64,000 nucleotides of DNA from Propionibacteriaceae bacterium P6A17 (GCA_000619965.1 JHVD01000010.1:1-64000); one strand, 5' to 3'. Shown: positions 51,702-62,656, counted from the stretch's first letter. Notes: generated from the sequence alone by a model not told the origin. Made by a program: numbers and translations.

Positions 51702-54700
51702 CTACTCGCTGCGCAATGCCTGCACAGGGTCCTTCCTGGAGGCCGACGACGCGGGCAGCAGCCCTGCGACGGAGGTGAGCGCCATGCTGATGAGCACGAG
51801 GATCCCCGCCGCGCCCAGCGGCAGCACGGCGACGTTGGGCACGTCGAAGCGGTCCAGCACGATCGCGTTCGTGGGAATGGTCAGCAGCCAGGTCACCACC
51901 ACGCCGAGCAGGCCCGCGGCGGCACCGACGATGAGCGTCTCGGCGTTGAACACGCGGCGGATGTCCCGACGGCTGGCCCCCACCGCGCGCAGGATGCCGA
52001 TCTCCTTGGTGCGTTCGAGCACCGAGATGGCCGTGATGACCCCGATCATGATCGACGACACCACCAGCGAGATCGCCACGAACGCGATGAGCACGGTGCT
52101 GATCGTGTTGATGATGTCCGTCACCGACGTCATCAGCGCGCCGACGAGGTCCGAGTAGGTGATGACTCGATCCTTGTGCCCTTGGTCGCGCATCCGCTGG
52201 TTGTAGTCGTCGAGAATCTGGGTGACCTGTTCCTTCGCCTCGAAGTCCTTCGGGTAGATGCTCACCGACGAGGGCTCGTCCTCGGAGGCGTAGCCGAGGC
52301 TGGTGAGGTTCGACTCGTAGGTCGCTGGCCGCGTCGACGCCACCGACATCAGCAGTTGGGACAGCTCCTCCGGCGACTTCTCGAACGAAAAGGCCTTGGC
52401 GAACGCCTCCTGGTCGACGCTCATCGCGCCCCGCAGCCGCTCGGCCATCCCGGAGCCCATCGACGAGAACGCCTCGCCGAGCTGCGTGCGCAGCGTGCTG
52501 CCCAGCTGGGTGGCGAGGTCGCCCATGACGCTGGTCATCGCCTGCTGCATGTACTGCCCGAGCGCCTCCTGCAGCTGTTGCCCGACGCGCTGCTGAAGCG
52601 CGCTGGTGTCCACCGACGCAGCCACTTGCGTCAGCGCCTCGCCCACGGCACGCGCCTGCACGTCGGCCACGTATCGCTGGAGGTTGGTCAGCACGTCGCT
52701 CTCGTCCAGGCCCTGATCTGCGACGAAGCGCTGGTAGTCCTGCACCAGCTCGGCAGCCTCGACGGGGTCGACCCCCGAGGCCCCCACGGCACCCGCCACC
52801 GCGGCGAGCCCCGCCGGTGTGTCCAGGAAGGCGGGCAGCGCCGTCGCGACATCGGTGGGGTCGAGCCCGGATTCGCCCGCAAACTGCGTGTAGGCGGCGA
52901 CGAGGCCCGGGACCTGCGCGGCGAGCTGCTCGGTGTCGATCTCGGGGAGGGTGGGCTGGGCCTGCGCCATCGCCTCGGCGAGCGCCGTGGCGTCGGGCAG
53001 CATCGACGTCGGGTCCAGCTCCCCCACGAGCGCGCTCAGATCCAGTGGCGGCAGCGTCGACGGATCGATCTGGAAGTCCCGTGGGTCGATGTCGAGTTGG
53101 AGATCGAGGCCCTCGAAGCCCGACGACAGCGCGTCCTCATCGAACGTGAAGGCCTTCGCGATGGCCTCCTCGTCGACGGTCACCAGCTTGCTGAGATCGA
53201 CGTCTCGCCCCGCGGTGACGTCGCTGAATGGGCGCCCGGTGAACACGTTGGTCTCCGGATCCGCCAGCTGCTGGCGCACGATCTCCGCGTCCTGCGCCTC
53301 TTCCATCAGCTCGAGCGTAAGGTCCCGCGTCCAGTAGATGCCGGGGCTGAGCGCCCCACTGCTGCCCTCACTCGGCTGGACCACCCCGACGACCTTCAGC
53401 GGCTTGGCCTGCCGCACCAGTTGGGCCATGTGCGCGGTGTCGTCGCTGCGGTCCGTCCAGACGCCGAAGTCCTCGTCGTAGACGAACTGTTGGCTCGCCT
53501 GCACCAGGCGCAGCTCGGTGCCGAGCACGTCGTCGTAGTCGAAGGCCCGGCCCCTGGTCTCCACCTCGACGGACTCCCTGTTGCGCAAGCTCTCGAGCAT
53601 GTCGTCGAGCTCCGCCGGATCCAGGAGGCCGAGGGAGTACAGCGCCAGGTCACTCAAACCGCCGGTGGAGCTGAGCACCACGACGAGCTCGCTCGCGTCC
53701 TCGGGCCAGGCGCCGGCGACGACGTCGTACTGGCCGCGCACGAGGTCCAGGTCACCCATCAGCTCCTCGAAGGCACTCGTGCGCATGCCCGGGGCCATCG
53801 CCGCGGACATGGACGACGACTGTACGCCGAGCGCCTCGAAGGCCGGGTCCGGATTGACCCGGCGGGGACCGTCGGAGAGGTCGGCCGAGTAGATGAGCGG
53901 ATCGACGTCGTAGCCGTAGTCGATGGCGCTCACGTGCTCGTCCATGCCGCTGGCGGGAGAGTCGAGGAACTCCTTGAGGGAGCGCAGGTCGTTGGTGCCC
54001 ACGCTCGCCACCATCGACTTCATCATCGGCACCTCGCGGATGACGTCCTCTCCGGCCTCGTCCTGCGACAGCGCCTCGGACGACGTCCCCAGCAGGGCAC
54101 CCATGTCGAGGCTCTGCTGTTGGATGACCAGTGGGTACTGCGAGAGCGTGTCGCGCTCGACATCCTTGATGTAGCCGTTGACGCCGTTGGCCAGCGCCAG
54201 GATCGCCGCGATGCCGATGATCCCGATGCTGCCGGCGAACGACGTCATGAGCGTCCGCCCCTTCTTCGTCATGAGGTTGTTGAACGACAGCCCGATGGCC
54301 GTCAGGAATCCCATCCCGACGCGACGGTTGCGGCGCCCCTCCTCGAGCTCACGGGACGCGGGCACGTACGGATCGGTGTCCTCGACGACGTGTCCATCGG
54401 TGAGCCGGACGATGCGCGTCGCGTACTCGTGGGCGAGCTCCGGATTGTGGGTCACCATGACGACGAGCCGGTCGCGGGCGATCTGCGTCAGCAACCCCAT
54501 GATCTGCACGCTCGTCACGGAGTCCAGTGCGCCAGTGGGCTCGTCGGCCAGGAGGATCTCCGGATCGTTGACCAACGCCCGGGCGATGGCGACACGCTGC
54601 ATCTGCCCACCCGAGAGCTGGTTGGGCCGCTTGTGCACATGCTCGCCGAGCCCGACCGCCTCCAGCGCCTCCCGCGCACGCCGACGACGCTCGGCTCGCG

Positions 54701-55040
54701 ACACGCCTGCCAGCGTCAGCGCCAGCTCGACGTTGGCGAGCACACTCTGGTGCGGGATCAGGTTGTAACTCTGGAACACGAATCCGACCCGCTCGTTGCG
54801 GTACGTGTCCCAGTCGCGATCGCAGTACTGCTTCGTCGAGACCCCGTCGATGACAAGATCCCCGGAATCGTACTGGTCGAGGCCCCCGACGATGTTCAGC
54901 ATCGTCGTCTTCCCCGACCCCGACGGGCCGAGCACCGCCACGAACTCGTTCTCGCGGAAGGCGATGGACACGTCGTCCAACGCCACTTGCGTGAAGTCAC
55001 CGGTGGAGTAGGACTTGCGCACTTCGCGCAGCTCAAGCAT
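51702..55040 (-). CDS. MacB/FtsX-type ABC exporter, ATPase-permease fusion with very large external domain
   Basis: A 1112-residue protein. Residues 1-235 are a MacB/LolD-type ATPase (LGPSGSGKT 37-45; [26 protein letters not shown]). A membrane helix follows near residue 265 ([17 protein letters not shown]), then about 650 residues of external domain rich in Asp, Gln and Ala with coiled-coil character, and an FtsX domain with three helices at the C-terminus (about 930-1105; [17 protein letters not shown]). The external domain contains an internal repeat: [15 protein letters not shown] (about 615) and [15 protein letters not shown] (about 875). Such proteins export peptides or lipoproteins or act as mechanotransmitters; the substrate is unknown. 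It sits between rpsQ and rplN. Confidence 0.92.
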   Translation of the reverse strand: MLELREVRKSYSTGDFTQVALDDVSIAFRENEFVAVLGPSGSGKTTMLNIVGGLDQYDSGDLVIDGVSTKQYCDRDWDTYRNERVGFVFQSYNLIPHQSVLANVELALTLAGVSRAERRRRAREALEAVGLGEHVHKRPNQLSGGQMQRVAIARALVNDPEILLADEPTGALDSVTSVQIMGLLTQIARDRLVVMVTHNPELAHEYATRIVRLTDGHVVEDTDPYVPASRELEEGRRNRRVGMGFLTAIGLSFNNLMTKKGRTLMTSFAGSIGIIGIAAILALANGVNGYIKDVERDTLSQYPLVIQQQSLDMGALLGTSSEALSQDEAGEDVIREVPMMKSMVASVGTNDLRSLKEFLDSPASGMDEHVSAIDYGYDVDPLIYSADLSDGPRRVNPDPAFEALGVQSSSMSAAMAPGMRTSAFEELMGDLDLVRGQYDVVAGAWPEDASELVVVLSSTGGLSDLALYSLGLLDPAELDDMLESLRNRESVEVETRGRAFDYDDVLGTELRLVQASQQFVYDEDFGVWTDRSDDTAHMAQLVRQAKPLKVVGVVQPSEGSSGALSPGIYWTRDLTLELMEEAQDAEIVRQQLADPETNVFTGRPFSDVTAGRDVDLSKLVTVDEEAIAKAFTFDEDALSSGFEGLDLQLDIDPRDFQIDPSTLPPLDLSALVGELDPTSMLPDATALAEAMAQAQPTLPEIDTEQLAAQVPGLVAAYTQFAGESGLDPTDVATALPAFLDTPAGLAAVAGAVGASGVDPVEAAELVQDYQRFVADQGLDESDVLTNLQRYVADVQARAVGEALTQVAASVDTSALQQRVGQQLQEALGQYMQQAMTSVMGDLATQLGSTLRTQLGEAFSSMGSGMAERLRGAMSVDQEAFAKAFSFEKSPEELSQLLMSVASTRPATYESNLTSLGYASEDEPSSVSIYPKDFEAKEQVTQILDDYNQRMRDQGHKDRVITYSDLVGALMTSVTDIINTISTVLIAFVAISLVVSSIMIGVITAISVLERTKEIGILRAVGASRRDIRRVFNAETLIVGAAAGLLGVVVTWLLTIPTNAIVLDRFDVPNVAVLPLGAAGILVLISMALTSVAGLLPASSASRKDPVQALRSE

Positions 55041-55131
55041 GTGGCCTCCGAGAAAATCGCTCGCCTCCAGTGTGACAGTCGCGCGCAACCCTCCCACCGA
55101 CGGGTCCACCCGGCCGACGAGCGGGTACGAC

Positions 55132-55162
55132 GAAGGCCCGCCCCACGAGGGGACGGGCCTTC
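55132..55162 (-). terminator. terminator of the S10 block after rpsQ
   Basis: A 9-bp outer stem (55132-55140 with 55154-55162) plus an inner CCCC/GGGG stem lies about 20 bases past the rpsQ stop. No U-tract. Confidence 0.75.
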
Positions 55163-55182
55163 TGGAGCTCAGCGAGCGTCGA

Positions 55183-55470
55183 TCACTTGGCGCGCTCGAC
55201 GATCTCGACGAGACGCCAGCGCTTCTGCGCGGACAGCGGGCGGGTCTCCATGACGCGGACGCGGTCGCCGATGCCGGCCGTGTTCTCCTCGTCATGCGCC
55301 TTGAGCTTGGACGACTTGGTCATGACCTTGCCGTACAGCGGGTGCTTCACGCGGTCCTCGACCAGGACGACGATGGTCTTGTCCATCTTGTCGCTGACGA
55401 CGACGCCGGTGAGGACCTTGCGACGGCCGCGCTCCTCGGTCTGTCCGACCTGGGTGTTCTCTTCAGTCAT
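55183..55470 (-). CDS. rpsQ: 30S ribosomal protein S17
   Basis: A 95-residue S17 with an N-terminal acidic extension (to about residue 16), then [20 protein letters not shown] and [16 protein letters not shown] 55470 overlaps the rpmC stop by one base; a GTG one codon upstream is possible. It is the last gene of the S10 block. Confidence 0.97.
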   Translation of the reverse strand: MTEENTQVGQTEERGRRKVLTGVVVSDKMDKTIVVLVEDRVKHPLYGKVMTKSSKLKAHDEENTAGIGDRVRVMETRPLSAQKRWRLVEIVERAK

Positions 55471-55700
55471 CACTTCTCCTCAACAGGCTCTTCGACGATG
55501 CCCAGGTTCCGCTCCTGCAGCACGGTGTAGACGCGGGCGATGTCCTTGCGGACCTCGCGCAGACGGCCGTGCGACTCGAGCTGACCGGTGGCAGCCTGGA
55601 AGCGGAGCCCGAACAGCTCCTCCTTCAGCTCCACGACCTTCTCGGTGAGCGCCTCGCGGCTCATGCCGCGCAGCTCGGCAGCCTTCAGTGCGTTGCTCAT
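55470..55700 (-). CDS. rpmC: 50S ribosomal protein L29
   Basis: A 76-residue helical hairpin protein: [49 protein letters not shown]. Confidence 0.97.
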   Translation of the reverse strand: MSNALKAAELRGMSREALTEKVVELKEELFGLRFQAATGQLESHGRLREVRKDIARVYTVLQERNLGIVEEPVEEK

Positions 55701-56119
55701 CAGATCTCACCTGCCTCGCGCTTGATGAAACGTGCCTTGAACGGCAGCTTGTGGATGGCGAGACGCATGGCCTCGCGGGCGACGTCCTCACCGACGCCGG
55801 AGAGCTCGAAGAGCACCCGGCCCGGCTTGACGTTGGCGACCCACCACTCGGGAGAACCCTTGCCGGAACCCATGCGGGTCTCGGCGGGCTTCTTGGTGAT
55901 CGGGCGATCGGGGTAGACGTTGATCCACACCTTGCCGCCACGCTTGATGTGACGGGTCATGGCGATACGGGCCGCCTCGATCTGACGGTTCGTCAGATAC
56001 GAGGACTCGAGGGCCTGGATGCCGTAGTCACCGAAGGCGAGCTTGGTGCCGCCCTTGGCGGCGCCGTTGCGCGCGGGATGGTGCTGCTTGCGGAACTTCA
56101 CTCGACGAGGAATCAGCAT
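55700..56119 (-). CDS. rplP: 50S ribosomal protein L16
   Basis: A 139-residue L16: [48 protein letters not shown]. It ends with a one-base overlap with rpmC. Confidence 0.98.
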   Translation of the reverse strand: MLIPRRVKFRKQHHPARNGAAKGGTKLAFGDYGIQALESSYLTNRQIEAARIAMTRHIKRGGKVWINVYPDRPITKKPAETRMGSGKGSPEWWVANVKPGRVLFELSGVGEDVAREAMRLAIHKLPFKARFIKREAGEI

Positions 56120-56121
56120 TG

Positions 56122-56928
56122 TCAGGCTCCTGCGTTCTGGGTCTCGACGGCCTCAGCGGGCTTCGCTGCGGCCTCGGCGCGACGGCGACCGCCGCGCTCG
56201 GGACGGTCCCCGCGCTCGCCGCGGCCCGGACGACGGCCGGGACGCTGACGCCCACCGGGGGCCTGGTTGCGGGCGGCCTTCTGGGCGGCGCGCTCGGCGC
56301 GGGTGCCCGTGACGTCGCCCTTGTAGATCCACACCTTGACGCCGATGCGGCCGAAGGTGGTGCGGGCCTCGAAGAAGCCGTAGTCGATGTCCGCGCGCAG
56401 CGTGTGCAGCGGGACGCGACCTTCGCGGTAGCCCTCGGAGCGGGACATCTCGGCGCCGCCCAGACGGCCGGAGCACTTGATGCGGATGCCCTTGGCGCCG
56501 GCGCGCATCGCCGACTGCTGGGCCTTGCGCATCGCGCGGCGGAAGGCCACGCGGGCGCTGAGCTGCTCAGCGATGCCCTGGGCGACGAGCTGCGCATCGA
56601 TTTCGGGGTTCTTGACCTCGAGGATGTTGAGCTGCACCTGCTTGCCGGTCAGCTTTTCCAGCTCGCCGCGGACGCGCTCCGCCTCGGCGCCGTTGCGGCC
56701 GATGACGATGCCCGGACGGGCGGCGTGCAGGAAGATGGTGACGCGCTCGGAGCGACGCTCGATCTCGATGGTCGAGATGCCCGCGCGCTCGAGGGTCTTC
56801 AGCAGGTACTCGCGGATCTTGACGTCCTCGCCGACGTACTCGGCGTAGTTCTTGTCTGCAAACCAGCGGGTGGTGTGATCGGTCGTGATACCGAGGCGGA
56901 AGCCATTCGGATTAATCTTCTGTCCCAC
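56122..56928 (-). CDS. rpsC: 30S ribosomal protein S3
   Basis: A 268-residue S3: [19 protein letters not shown], a KH domain ([16 protein letters not shown]) and the C-terminal S3 domain, followed by a 50-residue Arg/Gly/Pro-rich and then Ala/Glu-rich tail, as in other Actinobacteria. Confidence 0.98.
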   Translation of the reverse strand: MGQKINPNGFRLGITTDHTTRWFADKNYAEYVGEDVKIREYLLKTLERAGISTIEIERRSERVTIFLHAARPGIVIGRNGAEAERVRGELEKLTGKQVQLNILEVKNPEIDAQLVAQGIAEQLSARVAFRRAMRKAQQSAMRAGAKGIRIKCSGRLGGAEMSRSEGYREGRVPLHTLRADIDYGFFEARTTFGRIGVKVWIYKGDVTGTRAERAAQKAARNQAPGGRQRPGRRPGRGERGDRPERGGRRRAEAAAKPAEAVETQNAGA

Positions 56929-56930
56929 GA

Positions 56931-57332
56931 TTAACCCTCCTTGCCTTCGCGGGGCTCGACGACGACGGTGATGTGGCTCCCACGCTTGAGGATCCGGCTG
57001 GCGGATCCCTTCGCACGGGGGCGGATCCGACGAAGGGTGACACCCTCGTCGACGAATGCCTGGGACACGTACAGGTTCTCCGCACGCAGTCCCTCGGTGT
57101 TCTCGGCGTTCGCAGCGGCGGAGGCCACCACCTTGTACACCGGCTCCGAGGCAGCCTGCGGCGCGAACTTGAGCGCGGTCAGGGCGTCGGTGACGTCCAT
57201 GCCGCGGACCAGATCGACGACGCGACGGACCTTGCGGGGGCTCATCCGGATGTGGCGCGCAGTGGCGAACGAGCCAGGACGATCCCCGAGCAGGACCTCG
57301 CGACGACGGCTGTTGCCGTTCTCGTTGCTCAT
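56931..57332 (-). CDS. rplV: 50S ribosomal protein L22
   Basis: A 133-residue L22 lining the exit tunnel: [20 protein letters not shown], and [20 protein letters not shown] in the loop/C-terminal part. Confidence 0.98.
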   Translation of the reverse strand: MSNENGNSRRREVLLGDRPGSFATARHIRMSPRKVRRVVDLVRGMDVTDALTALKFAPQAASEPVYKVVASAAANAENTEGLRAENLYVSQAFVDEGVTLRRIRPRAKGSASRILKRGSHITVVVEPREGKEG

Positions 57333-57360
57333 GAATTCAGTTCCTATTTCTCGAAGTGCC

Positions 57361-57642
57361 TCAGCGGCGACGTGACTTCTTGTCTTCCTTCACGTGCCCC
57401 TTGAAGGTGCGCGTGGGAGCGAACTCGCCCAGCTTGTGGCCGATCATGGCCTCGGTGATGAACACCGGGACGTGCTTGCGACCGTCGTGGACCGAAATGG
57501 TGTGACCCAGCATGTCCGGCACGATCATGGAGCGGCGGGACCAGGTCTTGATGACGTTCTTCGTGCCCTTTTCGTTCTGAGCGTCCACCTTCTTCATCAG
57601 GTGGTCGTCGACGAAGGGGCCCTTCTTCAGACTGCGTGGCAT
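57361..57642 (-). CDS. rpsS: 30S ribosomal protein S19
   Basis: A 93-residue S19: [55 protein letters not shown]. Confidence 0.98.
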   Translation of the reverse strand: MPRSLKKGPFVDDHLMKKVDAQNEKGTKNVIKTWSRRSMIVPDMLGHTISVHDGRKHVPVFITEAMIGHKLGEFAPTRTFKGHVKEDKKSRRR

Positions 57643-57657
57643 TGTTCAGGCTCCCTG

Positions 57658-58494
57658 TTAGCGCTTCTTGCCGGTCTTGCGACGGCGGACGATGAGACGG
57701 TTGCTCGCCTTCTTCTTGCTGCGGGTGCGGCCCTCGGGCTTGCCCCACGGCGACACCGGGTGACGGCCACCGGAGGTACGACCCTCGCCACCACCGTGCG
57801 GGTGGTCGACCGGGTTCATGACGACACCGCGGACGGTCGGGCGAATGCCCTTCCAGCGGTTGCGGCCCGCCTTGCCCCAGTTGATGTTCGACTGCTCGGC
57901 GTTGCCGACGGCACCGATGGTGGCGCGGCAGCGGACGTCGACCATGCGCATCTCGCCCGAGGGCATGCGCAGGGTGGCGTACTTGCCCTCACGGGCGACG
58001 AGCTGGATCGACGCACCGGCCGAACGGCCGAGCTTGGCGCCGCCACCGGGGCGGAGCTCGACGGCGTGCACGACGGTGCCGACGGGGATCTGACGCAGCT
58101 CCAGGTTGTTGCCCGGCTTGATGTCGGAGCCCTCGCCTGCGACGACCTGCGCGCCCTGCGCGAGCCCGTTCGGGGCGATGATGTAGCGCTTCTCGCCGTC
58201 CGCGTAGTGCAGCAGCGCGATGCGGGCGGTGCGGTTGGGGTCGTACTCGATGTGAGCGACCTTGGCCGGCACGCCGTCCTTGTCGTAGCGCTTGAAGTCG
58301 ATCAGACGGTAGGCCTGCTTGTGGCCGCCGCCGATGTGACGCGTCGTGATGCGACCTGCGTTGTTGCGTCCGCCGGTCTTGGGCTTGGCAACGAGCAGCG
58401 ACTTCTCGGGCGTCGAGCGAGTGATCTCAGCGAAGTCCGAGACGCTCGAGCCGCGACGGCCCGGCGTGGTCGGCTTGTACTTACGGATACCCAT
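57658..58494 (-). CDS. rplB: 50S ribosomal protein L2
   Basis: A 278-residue L2: [20 protein letters not shown], the peptidyl-transferase-associated [20 protein letters not shown] region with the conserved histidine, and a basic C-terminus. Confidence 0.98.
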   Translation of the reverse strand: MGIRKYKPTTPGRRGSSVSDFAEITRSTPEKSLLVAKPKTGGRNNAGRITTRHIGGGHKQAYRLIDFKRYDKDGVPAKVAHIEYDPNRTARIALLHYADGEKRYIIAPNGLAQGAQVVAGEGSDIKPGNNLELRQIPVGTVVHAVELRPGGGAKLGRSAGASIQLVAREGKYATLRMPSGEMRMVDVRCRATIGAVGNAEQSNINWGKAGRNRWKGIRPTVRGVVMNPVDHPHGGGEGRTSGGRHPVSPWGKPEGRTRSKKKASNRLIVRRRKTGKKR

Positions 58495-58523
58495 GAAAGT
58501 TCAGTTCCTTCCTCGACGCGCGA

Positions 58524-58829
58524 TCACTCGACGGGGCCGAAGATGTCGATGCGGTCGCCCTCGGCCAGGGTCACGATCGCACGCTTGGTGTCGACCTTCT
58601 TGCCCGTGCCGTAGCGGGTACGGCGGGTCTTGCCCTGACGGTTGGCGGTGTTCACGCTGACGACCTTGACGCCGAAGATCTCCTCGATGGCGATCTTGAT
58701 CTCGGTCTTGTTCGCGTCGGGAGCGACGATGAACGTGTACTTGTTCTCGTCGAGCAGGTTGTAGCTCTTCTCGCTCACGACGGGGCGCAGGATGATGTCG
58801 CGATGGTTGCGGATCTTCAGGCCGGTCAC
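58524..58829 (-). CDS. rplW: 50S ribosomal protein L23
   Basis: A 101-residue protein at the tunnel exit that docks trigger factor and [43 protein letters not shown]. The start overlaps the rplD stop by four bases. Confidence 0.98.
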   Translation of the reverse strand: MTGLKIRNHRDIILRPVVSEKSYNLLDENKYTFIVAPDANKTEIKIAIEEIFGVKVVSVNTANRQGKTRRTRYGTGKKVDTKRAIVTLAEGDRIDIFGPVE

Positions 58830-59716
58830 TTGTCCTTCTCCTCAGAGTCGTTGGCGACCGCGTTCACGAAGCCCGCGGCCTCGGCGGCCTCGATGCTGTC
58901 GAACCACACCTCAGCCTTGGTGCGGGCGTACCAGGGGGACGACGGGGTGTGGAACTTGCCCGAGTCGGCGTTGCCCTTGATGTCGAAGCCCGCCGGCGGG
59001 TTGCTGCCCTTGTAGGAGCCATCGGCCTCGAGCTGGACCTCGGCGGCCTCGGACTCGGTGGCGACGGCCTTGACCGACTTGCCCTGGGCGGGGCCGGCGA
59101 CGAAGGCTGCGAGCGCGGCCTCGGTGAACACGACCTTGTCGTTGACCAGCACGTCGTAGGTGTTGAGCTGGTCGACGGCGAGCGCGTGGACCTCGGCGAT
59201 GTTGCGGACGGAGAGCCAGGCGACGTCCTCGAAGCGGTCGAGCACGACGAGGACCTTCTGCAGGTCGCCGAACGGCTTCAGCGCGGCGAGGGCGGCCTTC
59301 GTGGAGGGCTTCTCCCCCGCGACGATCTCCTTGATGACGAAGACCTGGCCGTCACGTGCGCGATCGGAGAGCGCGCCGCGGAGCGCGGCGGCAATCATGC
59401 GCTTGGGGGTGCGCTGTGCGTAGCTGCGCGGCTGAGGGCCGTGCACGACGCCACCGCCGGTCCACTGCGGAGCGCGGGTGGAACCCTGGCGGGCGCGGCC
59501 GGTGCCCTTCTGGCGCCACGGCTTCTTGCCGCCGCCGCTGACCTCACCACGGCCCTTGGTGGCGTGGGTGCCCTGGCGTGCCGCCGCGAGCTGCGCGACG
59601 ACGACCTGATGGATCAGCGGGACGTTGGTCTGGACGCCGAACAGCGCCTCGGGGAGCTCGACCTGGCCGGCCTTCTTGCCCTTGGAGTCGAGAACGTCGA
59701 CGGTGTTGGTGCTCAT
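58826..59716 (-). CDS. rplD: 50S ribosomal protein L4 with extra C-terminal domain
   Basis: A 296-residue protein against the usual 200-225. Residues 1-208 are a normal L4 ([20 protein letters not shown] tunnel loop, 59-78). Residues 209-296 are extra: an Ala/Glu linker, then a compact motif [20 protein letters not shown] (243-261 region) and [19 protein letters not shown] (265-283), then an acidic tail. This segment resembles the small 'sunset' domain (ArfC type) found in actinobacterial proteins; the match is from memory of the pattern. The start overlaps the rplC stop by four bases. Confidence 0.95.
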   Translation of the reverse strand: MSTNTVDVLDSKGKKAGQVELPEALFGVQTNVPLIHQVVVAQLAAARQGTHATKGRGEVSGGGKKPWRQKGTGRARQGSTRAPQWTGGGVVHGPQPRSYAQRTPKRMIAAALRGALSDRARDGQVFVIKEIVAGEKPSTKAALAALKPFGDLQKVLVVLDRFEDVAWLSVRNIAEVHALAVDQLNTYDVLVNDKVVFTEAALAAFVAGPAQGKSVKAVATESEAAEVQLEADGSYKGSNPPAGFDIKGNADSGKFHTPSSPWYARTKAEVWFDSIEAAEAAGFVNAVANDSEEKDK

Positions 59717-60369
59717 GCTGCGTCACCCTTCCGGGCAGCGCTGCGCACGACGACGAGCGAGCCCTTGTTGCCGGGGATCGCGCCGCGCACGAGCAGCAGG
59801 CCCCGCTCGGCGTCCACGGCGTGGATCTTGAGGTTCTGGACGGTCACCTTGTCGTTGCCCATGCGGCCCGCCATGCGCAGGCCCTTGAACACGCGGCCCG
59901 GGGTGGAGCAGCCACCGATCGAGCCCGGCGAGCGGTGCTTGCGGTGCACACCGTGGGAGGCGCGGAGGCCCTTGAAGCCGTGGCGCTTCATGACACCCGC
60001 GGTGCCCTTGCCCTTGGTGGTGCCGGTCACGTCGACGAACTCGCCGTCGGCGAAGACCTCTGCGGACAGCTCCTGGCCCAGCGTGAACTCGGAGGCGTTC
60101 GCGGTGCGAAGCTCGACGAGATGCTTGCGGGGGGTCACGTCGGCCTTGGCGAAGTGGCCCGCCTCGGGCTTGGTGACCTTCTTGGCCTTGACGGCACCGA
60201 AGCCGAGCTGGACGGCCGAGTAGCCGTCGGTCTCGGGGGTGCGGACCTGGGTGACCACGCACGGGCCAGCCTGGATCACGGTCACGGGGACGACCTTGTT
60301 GTTCTCGTCCCACAGCTGGGTCATGCCGAGCTTGGTGCCCAGAATGCCCTTCACAATACGTTCACTCAT
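59713..60369 (-). CDS. rplC: 50S ribosomal protein L3
   Basis: A 218-residue L3: [40 protein letters not shown], and [23 protein letters not shown] 60369 is chosen over the longer frame by family alignment. It lies ten bases after rpsJ. Confidence 0.98.
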   Translation of the reverse strand: MSERIVKGILGTKLGMTQLWDENNKVVPVTVIQAGPCVVTQVRTPETDGYSAVQLGFGAVKAKKVTKPEAGHFAKADVTPRKHLVELRTANASEFTLGQELSAEVFADGEFVDVTGTTKGKGTAGVMKRHGFKGLRASHGVHRKHRSPGSIGGCSTPGRVFKGLRMAGRMGNDKVTVQNLKIHAVDAERGLLLVRGAIPGNKGSLVVVRSAARKGDAA

Positions 60370-60379
60370 CCCTGACACC

Positions 60380-60691
60380 TCACGGAAGCTTGATCTCGAT
60401 GTCGACGCCCGCAGGAAGATCAAGGCGCATCAGCGAGTCGACCGTCTTGGGGGTCGGGTCGAGAATGTCGATCAGACGCTTGTGCGTCCGCATCTCGAAG
60501 TGCTCGCGGCTGTCCTTGTACTTGTGGGGCGAACGAATGACACAGAACACGTTCTTCTCGGTCGGCAGCGGCACGGGGCCAGCCACCTTGGCACCGGTGC
60601 GAGTCACAGTGTCGACGATCTTGCGCGCCGAGCTGTCGATGACCTCGTGGTCATACGCCCGCAGCCGGATGCGGATCTTTTGTCCCGCCAC
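60380..60691 (-). CDS. rpsJ: 30S ribosomal protein S10
   Basis: A 103-residue S10 (NusE), which also joins antitermination complexes: [40 protein letters not shown]. It starts with GTG at 60691, after AGAAGGAACAACT. It is the first gene of the S10 block, behind a 200-base leader. Confidence 0.98.
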   Translation of the reverse strand: MAGQKIRIRLRAYDHEVIDSSARKIVDTVTRTGAKVAGPVPLPTEKNVFCVIRSPHKYKDSREHFEMRTHKRLIDILDPTPKTVDSLMRLDLPAGVDIEIKLP

Positions 60692-60935
60692 AGTTGTTCC
60701 TTCTTCTCGTCCCTATTGAACTGGAGTTCCAGTGGGGCAAAACCCCTTGTCGCTCCCACCCCCGCGGACGGGAGTGTCGCGCCTGCCCCCGGGATGGAGC
60801 CGCCTTCCCCTATCGGAAGGCCATCCAACCACTGGGTGCCTGCTCGACCTCTTGCAGCATGGCGAGCGTCCACAGGGCAGACGTCGCCCCGCGGAGCAAC
60901 CTGACCATCTTGGCATGGATTCGCGCCCTGACCAA
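60692..60935 (-). promoter_or_regulatory. S10 promoter and 200-base leader
   Basis: Minus-strand TTGGTC (60935-60930) and CAAGAT (60912-60907) with a 17-base spacer put the start near 60899. The leader contains hairpins (CCTTCC/GGAAGG at about 60808-60828) and the palindrome ACTGGAACTCCAGT (60733-60720) about 30 bases before rpsJ. Leaders of S10 operons are commonly autoregulatory; the mechanism here is not known. Confidence 0.65.
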
Positions 60936-61010
60936 ATCCCCGCACGCCCACGCAGCCAGACGGGCCCATTGACACGTTTGGGTAGTCTGGCCGCGACCGA
61001 CAGGAGGATC

Positions 61011-61787
61011 ATGGCCATCACCCCCAGGGCTCCCCGCCCGGACCGACCCATTGTGCATCTCACCGTGGTGCGACGCGAGGAGCTGTCGCCGTCGATGGTG
61101 CGCGTCGTGTTCTCCGCCGACGGGTTCCAGTACGCCGGCCACGCAGACTCCTACGTCAAGCTGCTCTTCGACGGCGAGTCTCCGGTCACGGAGGCACCCC
61201 CGGAGCGCCCCACCACCCGCACCTACACGGTGCGGCGCTGGGACGAGTCGCGCCGCGAGCTCACCGTCGACTTCGTCGTCCACGGCGACGCGGGCCTCGC
61301 CGGCCCTTGGGCGGCGCGCTGCGAGCCGGGCGACGTTATTCTCGCGCGAGGCCCCGGGGGCAAGTGGTCGCCACCTGCCGATGCGGACTTCCACCTCTTC
61401 GTCGGCGACGAGTCTGCGCTGCCCGCCATCGAGTCGGGACTCGACCGACTCTCCCCCGACGCCAAGGGGCTGGTGCTCGTCGAGGCCGCCGCCCACACCC
61501 GCGACCTGCCGGCGCCGCCCGGTGTGGAGGTGCGCTGGCTCGTGCGGGGCGAGCAGCCCTACCTGGAGACGCGTTTGGCCGAGGCCGTGGCGGCCCTGCC
61601 CTGGGAGTCGTTCGGCGACGTGTCCTTCTTCGCGCACGGCGAGCGCGGGGCCGTGAAGGCCCTGCGAGCGGTCTGCCGGTCTCGCGATCTGCCCCCATCG
61701 CGGACCTCCCTGTCGGGCTATTGGGCCCTGGGCCGCGTCGAGGACGAATTCCAGGCCGAGAAGCGCACCGCCCCCGAGCTGAGCTGA
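61011..61787 (+). CDS. siderophore-interacting protein (ferric-siderophore reductase, SIP family)
   Basis: A 258-residue FAD-binding oxidoreductase of the ViuB/SIP family that releases iron by reducing ferric siderophores. The FAD-binding domain has RPTTRTYTVRRWDESRREL (RTYTVR motif, about 67-85) and VDFVVHGDAGLAGPWAA; the NAD(P)-binding part has DESALPAIESGL and a late ARG..FAHGERGAVKALR; it ends with SGYWALGR. AGGAGG lies five bases before the ATG and TAGTCT (60983-60988) is a likely -10. It is divergent from the S10 operon. Confidence 0.93.
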   Translation: MAITPRAPRPDRPIVHLTVVRREELSPSMVRVVFSADGFQYAGHADSYVKLLFDGESPVTEAPPERPTTRTYTVRRWDESRRELTVDFVVHGDAGLAGPWAARCEPGDVILARGPGGKWSPPADADFHLFVGDESALPAIESGLDRLSPDAKGLVLVEAAAHTRDLPAPPGVEVRWLVRGEQPYLETRLAEAVAALPWESFGDVSFFAHGERGAVKALRAVCRSRDLPPSRTSLSGYWALGRVEDEFQAEKRTAPELS

Positions 61788-61805
61788 GACCGGCCCCGTC
61801 GCCGG

Positions 61806-62654
61806 TCAGGACGGCCGGCTGGGGACGTCGTCGTCGGTCCAATTGCAGCGGTGCAGCAGCGCGGTGTCGAGCCAGCCCGGGAAGTCCGGACGGTCGGCCT
61901 CCAGGTTCCAGCGCCGCTTCGCCGGAGCGCCCAGGACGTGACAGTCGAACTGCTGGCGCAGCGACGGCCGCTCCGCCAGCTCGGGCTGCAGCGCCACCGC
62001 CTGTGCCCAGCCCTCCTGCTCGAACGCGGCGCGCGCCCCTGAGGCACCGAGCGCTCCCTCGAGCAACGCGTGCCCGAATGCGGTCCGTGCCACCGAGGAG
62101 CTGGGCAGCCCGCCCTCCGACTCGCCCCGCTCGACCGCCTCGACGAGCCGCAGCCCGGCCCAGAGCGTGAGCCGAGGCTCCTCGTCCAAGCCCTGCGCTG
62201 GCCGCGGGCGCAGCACCAACAGGCGGCCCTCCAGCGCCATCGCCACCGGAACGACGGCGCCGCCGCCCGTGGTCAGCGTCGGCGGCGCCACCAAGGCGAC
62301 CAACCGTCCGTGCTCGCTCACGCGGGCGAGGCCCGCTCCGACGTCCACCGCGACGCCCGGTGGCCCCAGCTCGACGGCGATCCCGCGTGCCCAGTCGGCC
62401 TCCTCGAGACGCACCTCGACGCGCACGGCGTCGGCCCCCGCGTCCCGGACCTGCACGCCGCCGCCTGCGGGCACGAATTCGAGCCTGTCCGCATCCAACG
62501 CCCCCACCGCCCGCGCCGGCTCCGAGGCCGGGGACGTCGAAGCGGGCGCGGAGCCGGTCGCAGACGCCGACGACGATGGCTGCGGCGACGGGACGCACCC
62601 GGCCAACACGACCAGCGCCAGCGCCGCCGCACGTCGGGCGGCCGGCCCGCGCAC
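61806..62654 (-). CDS. DUF2599-domain lipoprotein
   Basis: A 282-residue lipoprotein: short signal peptide with lipobox LAGC (Cys about 20), a Ser/Ala/Pro-rich linker, a beta-rich middle region (about 55-180), and a C-terminal DUF2599 domain with QFDCHVLGAPAKRRWNLEADR-type and DTALLHRCNW segments containing two conserved cysteines. The function is unknown; it is found in Actinobacteria. GTG 62654 is preferred (eight bases after AAAGGG); TTG 62660 is an alternative. It is probably cotranscribed with the glycerate kinase gene two bases upstream. Confidence 0.82.
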   Translation of the reverse strand: MRGPAARRAAALALVVLAGCVPSPQPSSSASATGSAPASTSPASEPARAVGALDADRLEFVPAGGGVQVRDAGADAVRVEVRLEEADWARGIAVELGPPGVAVDVGAGLARVSEHGRLVALVAPPTLTTGGGAVVPVAMALEGRLLVLRPRPAQGLDEEPRLTLWAGLRLVEAVERGESEGGLPSSSVARTAFGHALLEGALGASGARAAFEQEGWAQAVALQPELAERPSLRQQFDCHVLGAPAKRRWNLEADRPDFPGWLDTALLHRCNWTDDDVPSRPS

Positions 62655-62656
62655 CC

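Noticed and set aside
60969-60988. TTGACA followed by TAGTCT upstream of the siderophore-interacting gene
   Set aside because: The two boxes are only eight bases apart, so they cannot be one promoter; the -10 alone may be used.
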